Shown in pieces: positions 7,267-18,672 of a stretch of 64,000 nucleotides of DNA (positions are counted from its first letter, which is position 1; each line of letters opens with the position of its first letter). The stretch is from Agrobacterium pusense. Lineage in GTDB: Bacteria; Pseudomonadota; Alphaproteobacteria; Rhizobiales; Rhizobiaceae. The position numbers and the translations under genes were made by a program. Below the pieces are notes generated by a model. It did no database searches. It saw nothing but the letters and a program-made list of their open reading frames with translations, and was not told the DNA's origin. The stretch covers positions 62,001 through 126,000 of the forward strand of contig NZ_FNBB01000005.1 in the NCBI RefSeq assembly GCF_900102105.1, read 5' to 3'.

Positions 7267-8286
7267 ATGGATCAGATGGCGCTGCGGACTGACCAAAAAC
7301 CGGTTGCTTTGAGCGATGCTGAGCCGAATTCCGCCAACGAAGAGGCGAAAATTATCTATAATTTACCCTTCAACGATCTGTTGTTTCGAGCGCAGCAGGT
7401 GCACCGGCGTCATTTCGATGCCAATACAATCCAGATGAGCCGGCTTATTTCGATCAAAACGGGCGGCTGCCCCGAAGATTGCAGTTACTGCAGTCAGTCC
7501 GCCCGAAATCCGACCGGTCTGAAGGCTTCCAAACTCATGGAAGTCGAGCGGGTACTGGCGGAGGCGCGCAAGGCAAAAGAGGGTGGGGCGACGCGTTATT
7601 GCATGGGCGCGGCCTGGCGTAATCCCAAGGAGCGCGACATGGAGGCTGTTGTCGCCATGGTCGAAGGCGTGAAGGCGCTTGGCATGGAAACCTGCATGAC
7701 GCTTGGCATGCTGACGCCGGAGCAATCCGAGCGGCTGGCCGATGCCGGGCTGGATTATTATAATCACAACGTTGATACGTCAGAGCGGTTTTATTCCGAG
7801 ATCATTACGACCCGCACCTTCGAGGACCGGCTGGCGACGCTCGCCAATGTCCGCGATGCCGGCATCAAAGTCTGTGCCGGCGGCATTCTCGGCATGGGGG
7901 AGACGGTCGAAGACCGGATTTCGATGCTGGTGACGCTCGCCAACCTTCCGGCTCCGCCGGAAAGCGTTCCGATCAACATGCTGATCCCGATCCCCGGCTC
8001 GAAACTGGCCAATGCCGATCCTGTCGATCCGATCGAATTCGTCCGCACCATCGCGCTTGCCCGCATCCTGATGCCGCGTTCGCATGTAAGGCTTTCTGCC
8101 GGGCGTACCGAGATGAGCGATGAGACGCAGGCGCTCTGTTTCCTGGCCGGCGCCAATTCCATCTTCATCGGCGAAACGCTGCTGACGGCGGATAATCCGG
8201 GGGAAGATCACGATACGGCGCTCTTCCGCCGACTCGGCCTCAAGCCAATGGAATTGCCGCCTGTGGAAGCAGGAGGCTGCCGGTGA
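7267..8286 (+). CDS. bioB: Biotin synthase
   Basis: 339 residues. The radical-SAM cluster motif C68-x3-C72-x2-C75 occurs in [13 protein letters not shown], and the typical BioB sequence continues with YCMGAAWR and YNHNVDTS. The enzyme inserts sulfur into dethiobiotin to make biotin, using a 4Fe-4S cluster with SAM and a sacrificial 2Fe-2S cluster. It is the first gene of the bioBFDAZ operon, with a good ribosome-binding site and BioR-type operator arms in its promoter. Its stop overlaps the bioF start by 4 bases (GTGA). Confidence 0.98.
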   Translation: MDQMALRTDQKPVALSDAEPNSANEEAKIIYNLPFNDLLFRAQQVHRRHFDANTIQMSRLISIKTGGCPEDCSYCSQSARNPTGLKASKLMEVERVLAEARKAKEGGATRYCMGAAWRNPKERDMEAVVAMVEGVKALGMETCMTLGMLTPEQSERLADAGLDYYNHNVDTSERFYSEIITTRTFEDRLATLANVRDAGIKVCAGGILGMGETVEDRISMLVTLANLPAPPESVPINMLIPIPGSKLANADPVDPIEFVRTIALARILMPRSHVRLSAGRTEMSDETQALCFLAGANSIFIGETLLTADNPGEDHDTALFRRLGLKPMELPPVEAGGCR

Positions 8287-9428
8287 ACCTCGCGGCGCTC
8301 TCCCCCTATGAGGCGAAGCTTGCTGGCCTCAGCCGCAAATCGCGGCTTCGTGCGCTTGCACCGCGCGAGGGGGTCGATTTCACTTCGAACGATTATCTCG
8401 GCCTTGCCGAAGCGCCGCGCCTGAAGGCGGCAATCGTTGATGCCATGGCAAGAGGCGTGCCGGTGGGCGCCGGTGGCTCGCGATTGCTGCGTGGCAATCA
8501 CCCCGAACACGAGGCGTTGGAAGCGGAAGCGGCGGCGTTCTTCGGGGCCGAAAAAGCGATCTATTTCAGCAGTGGTTTTGCCGCCAATGTCGCACTTTTT
8601 TCCACCCTGCCAATGCGGGACGATCTTGTCCTACATGATGCCCTGATCCATGCCAGCGTGCATGATGGCATTGCGGCGGGAAAGGCCAAGGCGGTGGCTG
8701 AGCCGCATAATGAGGTCGAGGCATTCGAGCGGGAAATAATCCGCTGGCGGCAGGCGGGCGGTAAGGGGCGACCATGGATCGCTGTCGAAAGCTTTTATTC
8801 CATGGATGGCGATTGCGCGCCGCTCGCGGCGCTTGCCGATCTTGCCGAACGGCATGGTGGTTTTCTGGTTGTCGATGAAGCTCATGCCACCGGCGTCTTC
8901 GGCCCCGGTGGGCGTGGACTTGCTGCGGCACTGGAAGGCCGTGGCAATGTGGTGGCGCTTCACACCTGCGGCAAGGCGCTCGGGGCCTCCGGCGCGCTTT
9001 TGAGCCTGCCTGCGGTTCTTGCCGATTATCTCGTCAACCGCGCCCGCGGGTTCATCTATTCCACCGCCCCTTCGCCGCTGATGGCGGCGGCGGTGCGGGA
9101 AGCCCTGCGCGTCGTCGCGGACGAGCCCTGGCGGCGGTCGCGACTGGCAGAACTGGTCAGTTTTACCGGCGAGGAGTTACAGCGCCAACTCGGCGTGGCG
9201 CCAAGCGGTTCACAGATCCTTCCGGTGATGATCGGCGACAATGCACGCTCGCTGAAGATTGCCGCGCGGCTGCGGCAAGGGGGCTTCGATGTGCGGGCGA
9301 TCCGCCCGCCGACGGTGCCGGAAGGCACGGCGCGGCTGCGCATCGCCATCACGCTCAATGTGGAGGAAAGCCAGATTGCCGCTATGATCGGGTTGCTTGC
9401 CCTCTCGTTGCGGGAGGACGCGGCGTGA
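8283..9428 (+). CDS. bioF: 8-amino-7-oxononanoate synthase
   Basis: 381 residues, PLP-dependent alpha-oxoamine synthase. The PLP lysine is K231 in HTCGKALG; the cofactor-ring stacking region ([15 protein letters not shown]) and VVDEAHATG (Asp contacting the pyridine N) are intact. It condenses a pimeloyl thioester with alanine to give 8-amino-7-oxononanoate. The start is GTG, overlapping the bioB stop. The bioD start overlaps its stop in the same way, so the block is translationally coupled. Confidence 0.97.
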   Translation: MNLAALSPYEAKLAGLSRKSRLRALAPREGVDFTSNDYLGLAEAPRLKAAIVDAMARGVPVGAGGSRLLRGNHPEHEALEAEAAAFFGAEKAIYFSSGFAANVALFSTLPMRDDLVLHDALIHASVHDGIAAGKAKAVAEPHNEVEAFEREIIRWRQAGGKGRPWIAVESFYSMDGDCAPLAALADLAERHGGFLVVDEAHATGVFGPGGRGLAAALEGRGNVVALHTCGKALGASGALLSLPAVLADYLVNRARGFIYSTAPSPLMAAAVREALRVVADEPWRRSRLAELVSFTGEELQRQLGVAPSGSQILPVMIGDNARSLKIAARLRQGGFDVRAIRPPTVPEGTARLRIAITLNVEESQIAAMIGLLALSLREDAA

Positions 9429-10059
9429 GTCTCCGTTTTGTCATCTCTGGCACCGATACCGGCATCGGCAAGACGGTTTTTGCCGCAGCGCTTACCCATG
9501 CCCTCAAGGCTCATTACTGGAAGCCCGTGCAGTCAGGGCTTGAGGAAGAAACCGACAGCGAGACGGTGGCAAGGCTTGCCGGCGTCGCGCCTACGCGCAT
9601 CCTGCCGGAAGCCTATCGGTTGAAGACGCCTGCCTCGCCGCATCTTTCGGCTCGTCTCGACAATTCCACGATCGATCCCGCATTTTTACAGCCGCCGCGG
9701 CTGGATGGACCGCTTGTCATCGAAGGCGCAGGCGGGCTTCTGGTACCGCTGACTGAGAGCGTGCTCTTCGTCGATATCTTCGCCCGCTGGCAAATTCCGC
9801 TCATTCTGTGCGCCAGAACCGCGCTCGGCACCATCAACCACACGCTGCTGTCGCTCGAGGCGTTGCGGCAACGCGCCATTCCGGTGCAGGGCGTGGTTTT
9901 CATCGGTGAGGAAGACAGGGAAAACCAGCGCGTCATTTCGAATATAGGCGCGGTGCGTCCGCTCGGCCGGTTGCCACGCCTGGCGGATCTGACCAGCGAC
10001 GCGCTGCATCAGGCCTTCGCCCAACACTTCAATCTCGCTGATTTTCTGGAGGCACCGGA

Positions 10060-10063
<4 letters not shown>
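9425..10063 (+). CDS. bioD: Dethiobiotin synthetase
   Basis: 212 residues. The P-loop GTDTGIGKT (9-17) and the second substrate motif with [14 protein letters not shown] are those of BioD, an ATP-dependent carboxylase that closes the ureido ring of 7,8-diaminononanoate. [10 protein letters not shown] is also family-typical. It has a GTG start overlapping bioF (GTGA), and its stop overlaps the bioA ATG. The length is normal. Confidence 0.97.
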
Positions 10064-12376
<2,313 letters not shown>

Positions 12377-12390
12377 CCCCGCGGCGGCCT

Positions 12391-13284
12391 TCAGCGCCAG
12401 AACACGAGCGCCATGCCGATAACGACAAGAGCGGCTCCCACCCACGCACCAGATGCGGGCCGCTCCCCGGTTCTAAGCCAGAGCAATGGCAGGATGATGA
12501 CCGGCGTGGTGGCCGAAAGTGTGGAGACAATGCCGACCTTTCCGCCAGAAAGCGCAAACAGCAGCAGCGTCATGCCGAAGCCGAGCGCGATCGTGCCGGT
12601 CAGCGCCGTCTGGAGGAAAATGCTGCCCGTCAATGGCCCCTTGGGTTTTACGGCCTTGATGGGGAGCATTGTCAACATCGTAAGGCAGATTGCGGCGACG
12701 CCCACCCGCAGCATGGATGCGGCGATGGGATCGATACCTGCTGCCATCACAGGCCTCGCGATCAGCGAGCCAACGGCTTGGCTGAGAGCTGCGAGAAGGC
12801 CGACGAGGACGCCGAGCCAGAGCGGTCCCTTCACGCTTTCCCATGCGTGCAGCTGCGACTTGCGCTTGCCGAAAAGGATGGCCAGCAGAACGCCCGCAAG
12901 GGTGAGGCCTATACCGGCTATGGCTGTCACGGAAAGCTGTTCCCCGAGAACAGCCCAGCCAAGCACGGCGGAGATGGGAGCGTTGAGCGCAAACAGGATT
13001 CCGGAGCGGCGTGGCCCCAGCCGGTTGAGGCAGGTGAAAAGCAGCGTGTCGCCAACGAAGATGCCGATGAAGCCGGAAAGCAACAGCGCCCACAGCGCAT
13101 CCGGTTGCAGGTCCCGCCAGGTTCCTGAAGCGAGGACGTAAAGACCGAGCACCGAGGCGACAAAAAGCTGCCTTGTCCTGTTGAAGGCAAGCGCACCAAG
13201 ATGCCCCGCCGGGCGGGCGGCGAGCAGTCCCGTTATCGCCCAGCAGGTTGCAGCGCCCACGGCGGCCAGTTCATAGAGTACCAT
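12391..13284 (-). CDS. EamA/DMT-family membrane transporter
   Basis: 297 residues with about ten hydrophobic segments in two repeated halves, as in drug/metabolite transporters of the EamA family. Segments such as ALLLSGFIGIFVGDTLLF and the second-half SLIARPV and LAGVLLAILFG fit the fold. It is probably an exporter of small metabolites or amino acids; the substrate is unknown. It is convergent with the biotin operon and has no evident functional link to it. Confidence 0.85.
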   Translation of the reverse strand: MVLYELAAVGAATCWAITGLLAARPAGHLGALAFNRTRQLFVASVLGLYVLASGTWRDLQPDALWALLLSGFIGIFVGDTLLFTCLNRLGPRRSGILFALNAPISAVLGWAVLGEQLSVTAIAGIGLTLAGVLLAILFGKRKSQLHAWESVKGPLWLGVLVGLLAALSQAVGSLIARPVMAAGIDPIAASMLRVGVAAICLTMLTMLPIKAVKPKGPLTGSIFLQTALTGTIALGFGMTLLLFALSGGKVGIVSTLSATTPVIILPLLWLRTGERPASGAWVGAALVVIGMALVFWR

Positions 13285-13328
13285 CTCGTTCCACTGCTCC
13301 GCGGGCTTTTCTTATTAACCCGCCCCCA

Positions 13329-13730
13329 TCATGCGTGCTTGCGCGCCCACCGCAGGTTCTGCGTTTGCCCGCCATAACCATAGGTGTCGCCATCCACGGC
13401 GTGAACCAGCACATAGCTTGCTTCGTGCACGGGGCCAAGCAGCCTGTTCATCTCTTCATAAACACGGCGTACCCATTCGGTCGTCTCGTCCTTGATGTTT
13501 GTGTGATCGGTAATCGAAACCTCGACATAAAATGTGCCGACCTTCTGTTCGGCGACGCTCGATCCGGCGATGATCCAGTCGGCGGGATCGGCACTTTCGA
13601 CGAGAACGGCGGTAACCGCCGGGTCTTTGTGCAGGATGTCCGCAGTCAACCGGGACAGGAGAGCGGCGATTTCCAGCTTCGGATCGTCAGCGTCTTGAGG
13701 TTTGGTGTAGCGGGTTTTGATCATGGGCAT
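13329..13730 (-). CDS. 4-oxalocrotonate tautomerase-like protein
   Basis: 133 residues beginning MPMIKTRY. A Pro directly after the initiator Met is the catalytic base in the tautomerase superfamily. The middle has the beta-alpha-beta features of the family (KVGTFYVEVSITDHTN, VRRVYEEMNRLLG). The length is about twice that of 4-OT, consistent with longer tautomerase-like members. Substrate and pathway are unknown. It is transcribed divergently from a LysR gene across a 90-base gap with a perfect inverted repeat, so it is the likely target of that regulator. Confidence 0.7.
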   Translation of the reverse strand: MPMIKTRYTKPQDADDPKLEIAALLSRLTADILHKDPAVTAVLVESADPADWIIAGSSVAEQKVGTFYVEVSITDHTNIKDETTEWVRRVYEEMNRLLGPVHEASYVLVHAVDGDTYGYGGQTQNLRWARKHA

Positions 13731-13789
13731 GGTGTTTCTCCTTGTTGCCGAAAACCACCTTGCGTAAATTTCATCATAATGAGAAGATA

Positions 13790-13809
13790 ATGAATAATAT
13801 TCTATTCAT
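13790..13809. promoter_or_regulatory. LysR-type operator candidate
   Basis: Perfect inverted repeat ATGAATA-N6-TATTCAT in the gap between the divergent tautomerase and LysR genes, 11 bases from the LysR start. The AT-rich dyad around the LysR start region is the usual autoregulatory site of LysR-family proteins. Confidence 0.5.
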
Positions 13810-13820
13810 AGCGATTTTAT

Positions 13821-14663
13821 ATGATTGACCTTGAAAGCGTCCGCCTCTTCATTTTCGCCGTTGAACTGGGCAGCCTGACTAGGGCGGCCGAGGCTGCGGG
13901 AACCGTGCAGCCCGTCGTCAGCCAGAAGCTGAAGATGCTGGAGCAGCGTCTCGGCAGACGGTTGATCGACCGCTCGCCACGCCACCTTCGGCTGACGGAG
14001 GATGGGCAGGTGTTTCTGCCGAAGGCCCGCGAGCTGCTGGCCAAACATGAGGATGCGCTGAACTTCAGTGACGAGCCACCGTTGCACTTTGCACTGGCGG
14101 CCAGCGATCACGCGATCGGGACCCGCCTTTCGGCGGCGATAAGAGCAATGCGCGCGTCGCTGCCGGCTAATGCTGTGATTGATGTGACCTTGGGTTTTTC
14201 CCGGCAGGTGAAGGAAAACTTCGCTTCCGGACTGGCCGATGCCGCAATCATCCGTCGCAATGGCGGCGGGTCCGATGGCGAAGTGCTGCGCACTGACAGG
14301 CTGGGATGGCGTGTGGCCCCGGACTGGCGACCGCGCACCAACAGCGCCGTTCCGCTTGTCTCTCTTGGGGCGGGGTGTGGTGTCCGGGATATTGCGATAG
14401 CCGAGCTCGGAAAGGCTGGCGTCGCCTGGCGCGATGCATTCACCGCTGGAAGCTGTTCTGCGCTTCTGGAAGGAGTGCTTGCCGGCGCAGGCATCGCAGC
14501 CCTCGGCGAGATCAGCGCGCGAGGCTTGCCGGATCGCGGCCCCGAGCTGGGCCTGCCACCGTTGCCAATCTCTGACATCGTGCTTCTTTCCCGCGCGCGT
14601 ACACCGGCCCACGCCTCAGCCATCAGGGCGCTCGCCGCCGCGATATCGGCCGCGGGTGAGTAG
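13821..14663 (+). CDS. LysR-family transcriptional regulator
   Basis: 280 residues. The N-terminal winged helix-turn-helix (about 4-62) is standard: LFIFAVELGSLTRAAEAAG followed by QPVVSQKLKMLEQRLG. The C-terminal effector domain is somewhat short. The divergent neighbour is the tautomerase-like gene, with a dyad operator candidate between them. The effector is unknown. Confidence 0.92.
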   Translation: MIDLESVRLFIFAVELGSLTRAAEAAGTVQPVVSQKLKMLEQRLGRRLIDRSPRHLRLTEDGQVFLPKARELLAKHEDALNFSDEPPLHFALAASDHAIGTRLSAAIRAMRASLPANAVIDVTLGFSRQVKENFASGLADAAIIRRNGGGSDGEVLRTDRLGWRVAPDWRPRTNSAVPLVSLGAGCGVRDIAIAELGKAGVAWRDAFTAGSCSALLEGVLAGAGIAALGEISARGLPDRGPELGLPPLPISDIVLLSRARTPAHASAIRALAAAISAAGE

Positions 14664-14721
14664 CGTCGGAATGATATCTGCTACGAGACAAAAATCGAGG
14701 ATGTAAAGGGAGTTAAGGTGT

Positions 14722-14795
14722 TGGCTGGGGAACCTGGATTCGAACCAAGATCGACGGAGTCAGAGTCCGCTGTTCTACCATTGAACTATTCCCCA
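14722..14795 (-). tRNA. tRNA-Gln (anticodon CTG)
   Basis: 74 bases on the minus strand, with the CCA encoded. The acceptor stem TGGGGAA pairs with TTCCCCA before discriminator G. The D-loop contains AGTTCAATGGTAGAAC, the anticodon stem GCGGA/TCCGT encloses loop CTCTGAC (anticodon CTG), and the T-arm contains the standard GGTTCGAATCC. The structure is complete. No integrase gene or duplicated 3' end lies next to it. Confidence 0.97.
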
Positions 14796-14917
14796 AAAGC
14801 CTGAAACGCGTTGTCGCGTTCGCTTTGGTGGGTCGTCATATAGATGATTTATTCCGGGGCGCAAGTCGAAAAAATCGAAAAATGCGTTTTATCCTGCTTT
14901 TGCCTTTCGTCTCTGTG

Positions 14918-15364
14918 TCAGAGCCTTGCGCGGGTGGAACGCGGGGTGGAGAGCAGCAGGCTGGTCTCGCTGCCGGTAATCCCGGGCACGAGGCGGATGC
15001 GGCGGAGCACGGCGTCGAAATCGCTAAGTGTCGCGGCATTCAGTTCCACGATCAGATCCCAGCGGCCGTTGGTGGTGTGGATTTCGGAGATTTCCGGAAA
15101 GCCGCCGAGCGTGCGGATGACGCGGTCCGTCACATGGCCTTCGATCTCGATCATCATGATGCCGCGGATTGCGGCTTCAACGGCGTCGGCGCGCAGGATA
15201 ACGGTATAACCGATGATCGTACCGTCATTTTCCATTCTTTCGACGCGCGAGCGAACCGTCGCGCGCGAGGTTTCAGTCTCCACGGCCAGGTCGGAGATGC
15301 TGCGCCGGCCATTATGCCGAAGAAGGGTGATGAGGCGTTCGTCGAGTTTGTCCATACCTGCCAT
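14918..15364 (-). CDS. Lrp/AsnC-family regulator, probable activator of the arginase genes
   Basis: 148 residues. The N-terminal AsnC helix-turn-helix (MDKLDERLITLLRHNGRRSI, then SRATVRSRVERME) is followed by the RAM ligand domain (GHVTDRVIRTLGGFPEISEIHTTNGRWDL). It is divergent from the arginase gene with 121 bases between them. In agrobacteria and rhizobia, Lrp-type regulators control arginine and proline catabolic genes, so regulation of arginase and ocd is likely. The start may be at 15364 or at the next Met (15355); no strong ribosome-binding site decides it. Confidence 0.9.
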   Translation of the reverse strand: MAGMDKLDERLITLLRHNGRRSISDLAVETETSRATVRSRVERMENDGTIIGYTVILRADAVEAAIRGIMMIEIEGHVTDRVIRTLGGFPEISEIHTTNGRWDLIVELNAATLSDFDAVLRRIRLVPGITGSETSLLLSTPRSTRARL

Positions 15365-15369
15365 TTCGA

Positions 15370-15382
15370 TAAAATGATTTTA
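15370..15382. promoter_or_regulatory. Lrp-type operator candidate
   Basis: Perfect dyad TAAAAT-G-ATTTTA directly upstream of the lrp-like start, in the gap shared with the divergent arginase gene. AT-rich dyads of this size are usual for Lrp/AsnC proteins. A second AT-rich patch (TTATTTCGATAATATTG) follows. Confidence 0.4.
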
Positions 15383-15485
15383 CCAAAACGGTAGCTTATT
15401 TCGATAATATTGCCAATCTTTGATGTTCGTTCTGCCATGTTTCCGTGGTCTAGTGGAGTTATCGGTCGGGAAAATGAGGACGGGA

Positions 15486-16406
15486 ATGGATATCAGGCTT
15501 GTTGGTGCGCCGTTGCAGATCGGGGCCGGGCAATTGGGATGCGAAATGGGGCCGAGCGCCTATCGCGTCGCGGGGCTTGCCCATGCCCTCGAAGAGCTGG
15601 GGCATCGGGTGGTGGATACGGGCAATGTGATGCCCGCGCCGCTTCGGGAATTTTGCCATCCGAATCCTGCCGTACACCATCTTTCCGAGACAGTGGCCTG
15701 GACAGAGGCGCTGACGGAAGCGGCCTATCGCGGAAGCGCGGACGCCGTGCCGATCTTCCTCGGCGGCGACCATGCGATTTCGGCGGGGACGGTTGCCGGC
15801 ATGGCGCGCCGCGTGGCTGAGACGGGTCGGCCATTCTTCGTCCTCTGGCTCGATGCTCATACAGATTATCACACCCTTGAAACCACACGCAGCGGCAATC
15901 TGCATGGCACGCCGGTCGCCTATTTCAGCGGGCGTGACGGTTTTTCCGGTTATTTCCCGCCGCTTTCCCATGCTGTTCCGGAAGAGAATATCGGCATGAT
16001 CGGCATCCGCAGCGTCGACCCTGCCGAGAGGGCCGCTCTGGAAAAAAGCGGCATCACCGTTCACGACATGCGTTCGATTGACGAGCATGGCGTTGCCGTG
16101 CTGCTGCGTGAATTCCTAGCGCGGGTTCAGGCGGCAAACGGGCTTTTGCATGTCAGCCTCGATGTCGATTTTCTGGAGCCGTCCATCGCACCGGCTGTCG
16201 GCACCACGGTGCCGGGCGGCGCGACATTCCGCGAAGCCCATCTTGTCATGGAGATGCTGCATGACAGCGGGCTGGTCTGCAGCCTCGATCTCGTGGAACT
16301 CAATCCGTTTCTCGATGAGCGCGGCAGGACCGCGACGCTGATGGTGGATCTTGCCACCAGCCTGATGGGCAAGCGGGTCATGGACCGTCCGACGCGGGCC
16401 GGCTGA
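15486..16406 (+). CDS. arcA: Arginase
   Basis: 306 residues of the ureohydrolase family. The binuclear manganese motifs are complete: GGDHAIS, DAHTDYHT (Asp-x-His-x-Asp) and SLDVDFLEP. It hydrolyses arginine to ornithine and urea. The gene is followed 13 bases later by ornithine cyclodeaminase, giving a two-step arginine-to-proline route. I chose the ATG at 15486 (MDIRLVGAP) with AGGA 5 bases upstream; an in-frame ATG at 15474 is an alternative. The divergent Lrp-type gene is its likely regulator. The gene is also called rocF or argI in other bacteria. Confidence 0.95.
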   Translation: MDIRLVGAPLQIGAGQLGCEMGPSAYRVAGLAHALEELGHRVVDTGNVMPAPLREFCHPNPAVHHLSETVAWTEALTEAAYRGSADAVPIFLGGDHAISAGTVAGMARRVAETGRPFFVLWLDAHTDYHTLETTRSGNLHGTPVAYFSGRDGFSGYFPPLSHAVPEENIGMIGIRSVDPAERAALEKSGITVHDMRSIDEHGVAVLLREFLARVQAANGLLHVSLDVDFLEPSIAPAVGTTVPGGATFREAHLVMEMLHDSGLVCSLDLVELNPFLDERGRTATLMVDLATSLMGKRVMDRPTRAG

Positions 16407-16419
16407 AAGGGGTGATGTG

Positions 16420-17475
16420 ATGACCGTGATACCAAACCTCAATATCGTGCCTTTCGTCAGCGTCGATCACATGATGAAGCTGGTGCTCAAGGTGGGCATC
16501 GACACGTTCCTGCGTGAGCTCGCCGATGTGGTGGAGGAGGATTTCCGTCGCTGGCAAAGCTTCGACAAGACCCCGCGCATCGCCTCCCATTCGACGGAGG
16601 GTGTCATCGAGCTGATGCCGACCAGCGATGGCACGCTTTACGGCTTCAAATATGTCAACGGCCACCCGAAGAACATGAAGGAAGGCCGCCAGACCGTGAC
16701 GGCCTTCGGCGTGCTTTCCGATGTCGGCAATGGTTATCCGCTGCTTCTGACCGAAATGACGATCCTGACCGCGCTGCGCACTGCCGCCACCTCCGCCGTC
16801 GCGGCGAAATATCTCGCCCGCCAAAACGCCCGTTCCATGGCCATTATCGGCAATGGCGCACAGAGCGAATTCCAGGCGCGGGCGTTCAAGGCCATTCTCG
16901 GCATCGATACGTTGCGGCTGTTTGACATCGACCGCTCCGCCAGCGAGAAATGCGCCCGCAATCTCGCCGGGCAGGGCTTTGCCATCAAGATCTGCGACAG
17001 TGCGGAAGAAGTGGTGGAAGGCGCGGATATCGTCACGACGGTCACTGCCGACAAGCAATATGCGACGATCCTGACTGACAACATGGTCGGCCCCGGCATC
17101 CACATCAACGCTGTTGGCGGGGATTGTCCCGGCAAGACGGAATTGCACCGGGATATTCTGTTGCGATCCGACATTTTTGTCGAATATCCGCCGCAGACGC
17201 GTATTGAGGGCGAAATTCAGCAATTGCCTCCGGATTACCCCGTTACCGAGCTGTGGCGGGTCATAACGGGTGAACAGCAAGGCCGGGCAAACGACAGGCA
17301 GATCACACTGTTCGACAGCGTGGGTTTCGCGACTGAAGATTTTTCGGCGCTGCGTTATGTACGCTCAAAACTGCCGTCCACCGGGCTCTATACGGAGTTG
17401 GACCTGCTGGCGGATCCGGATGAGCCGCGGGATCTTTTCGGCATGCTGCTGCGCTGCGAGGCGGCTCTCGTCTAG
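16420..17475 (+). CDS. ocd: Ornithine cyclodeaminase
   Basis: 351 residues of the ornithine cyclodeaminase/mu-crystallin family. The Rossmann nucleotide site is visible as SMAIIGNGAQSEFQARAF, preceded by the substrate part TEMTILTALRTAATSAVAAKYLAR. It converts ornithine to proline and ammonia with catalytic NAD. It is the second gene of the arginase operon. AAAGGGG lies 7 bases before the ATG. A GTG one codon upstream is in frame but less likely. Confidence 0.95.
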   Translation: MTVIPNLNIVPFVSVDHMMKLVLKVGIDTFLRELADVVEEDFRRWQSFDKTPRIASHSTEGVIELMPTSDGTLYGFKYVNGHPKNMKEGRQTVTAFGVLSDVGNGYPLLLTEMTILTALRTAATSAVAAKYLARQNARSMAIIGNGAQSEFQARAFKAILGIDTLRLFDIDRSASEKCARNLAGQGFAIKICDSAEEVVEGADIVTTVTADKQYATILTDNMVGPGIHINAVGGDCPGKTELHRDILLRSDIFVEYPPQTRIEGEIQQLPPDYPVTELWRVITGEQQGRANDRQITLFDSVGFATEDFSALRYVRSKLPSTGLYTELDLLADPDEPRDLFGMLLRCEAALV

Positions 17476-17485
17476 GCCGGCTCCG

Positions 17486-17512
17486 GCCGGCAAGCATATC
17501 AGCCTTGCCGGC
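17486..17512. terminator. Stem-loop between ocd and a convergent transporter gene
   Basis: Perfect 9-bp stem GCCGGCAAG / CTTGCCGGC with a 9-base loop, just after the ocd stop and overlapping the last codons of the convergent EamA gene. There is no long T-run on either side, so termination efficiency is uncertain. Confidence 0.5.
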
Positions 17513-18380
17513 GACCCTTCCGTGCGGTCATGTGTTCCCGCCAGATGGTGAAAAGACCGGCTGCTATGACGATGGCCGCGCCGATCACCATATTGGAAGT
17601 CACGACCTCGCCATAGATGGTGACGCCGATGATGGAGACGAGCACGAGCTGGTAATAGGAAAAAGGCTGCACGGAAGCCGCATCCGCCAGTTCGAAGGCT
17701 TTAATCAGGCAGTAATGGCCGCTCATGCCGGTAATGCACAGGGCCAGCATCCATCCCCAGTCATGGGGCGCCAGACTGACCCAATAAAACGGGCCAACCA
17801 GCGTCAGGGCGGCCGCGCCCGCCACGCCGGTATAAAAGAAGCTTGTCATGGCCGTATCGCTCCGGCTGCCGAGCCGCGTCAGCACACCATAAAGCGCCAG
17901 CATGAATGCGGCGACGAAGGTGATCAGCAGGCTCTTGTCGAAACCTTCGCCATCGGGTTTGAGAATAACGAGAACGCCGATGAAACCGACAAAAATAGCG
18001 CACCAGCGCCGCCAGCCCACTTTTTCTCCCAGCAGCGGCACGGAAAGCGCCGCGACGATGAGCGGGGCGGAAGCGATGATGGAATGGCTGTGGGCAAGGC
18101 CGACGATTGCGAAGGAGAAAATCGAAAAGACGATCTGTATGGCAAGGAGGACACCACGGCTGATCTGCAGCCAGGGGCGATTGGCGATGGCGGCACCGCG
18201 AATGCCGCCTGAAGACTTTGCCGCCATCAGCAGAACGAAAACGGCAAAGGCCCAATAGCGCAACATGGCGACGAAGACCGGTGGGTAGGCGCTGCCCAGA
18301 TGTTTCGATATGCCATCCTGCGCCGCAAAGATCGTGAAGGCGACAAGCGCATAAAGAAAACCGGTCTTGGCTGATGGCAT
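17499..18380 (-). CDS. EamA/DMT-family membrane transporter
   Basis: 293 residues with about ten hydrophobic segments in two EamA repeats. The start MPSAKTGFLYALVAFTIFAAQDGISKHLG and the second-repeat LGSRSDTAMTSFFYTG region resemble S-adenosylmethionine or amino-acid exporters of the RhaT/EamA group. The substrate is unknown. It is convergent with ocd. The 290 bases upstream, to the inositol dehydrogenase stop, contain a stem-loop but no gene that I can support. Confidence 0.85.
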   Translation of the reverse strand: MPSAKTGFLYALVAFTIFAAQDGISKHLGSAYPPVFVAMLRYWAFAVFVLLMAAKSSGGIRGAAIANRPWLQISRGVLLAIQIVFSIFSFAIVGLAHSHSIIASAPLIVAALSVPLLGEKVGWRRWCAIFVGFIGVLVILKPDGEGFDKSLLITFVAAFMLALYGVLTRLGSRSDTAMTSFFYTGVAGAAALTLVGPFYWVSLAPHDWGWMLALCITGMSGHYCLIKAFELADAASVQPFSYYQLVLVSIIGVTIYGEVVTSNMVIGAAIVIAAGLFTIWREHMTARKGRRQG

Positions 18381-18603
18381 GGAAAAACCGCTGTCCGGAG
18401 TTTGCCGGCAAAAAAAGGATTCGGCGTGAATGAGATGGATATGGCCATATGTTATGGCCGCACCTTGTCAGACAACCTTATTTTCCGAATAGCAGCCATG
18501 CAAGCCCGGAAGCAGCCTGTTGTGGATTTGAGCGCCGCGGATCAATGTGGATCTGGACGATGTGCCCGATATGCCCGCTGGCGAGGCCTTGGGAAAGGCA
18601 CGG

Positions 18604-18635
18604 CTGTCCGCCGTCGACAATTGCGCGGCGGACAG
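18604..18635 (-). terminator. Stem-loop downstream of the inositol dehydrogenase gene
   Basis: Perfect 10-bp stem CTGTCCGCCG / CGGCGGACAG with a 12-base loop, 37 bases after the stop of the leftward dehydrogenase gene. It has no T-run, so it may stabilise the 3' end rather than terminate. Confidence 0.4.
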
Positions 18636-18672
18636 AGAGTTCGGCAGGACGCGCGGCGCTACGGCCGCTACC

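Noticed and set aside
14722-14795. tRNA-Gln as an integration site of a genomic island
   Set aside because: No integrase lies next to it and no repeat of its 3' end was seen in the window.
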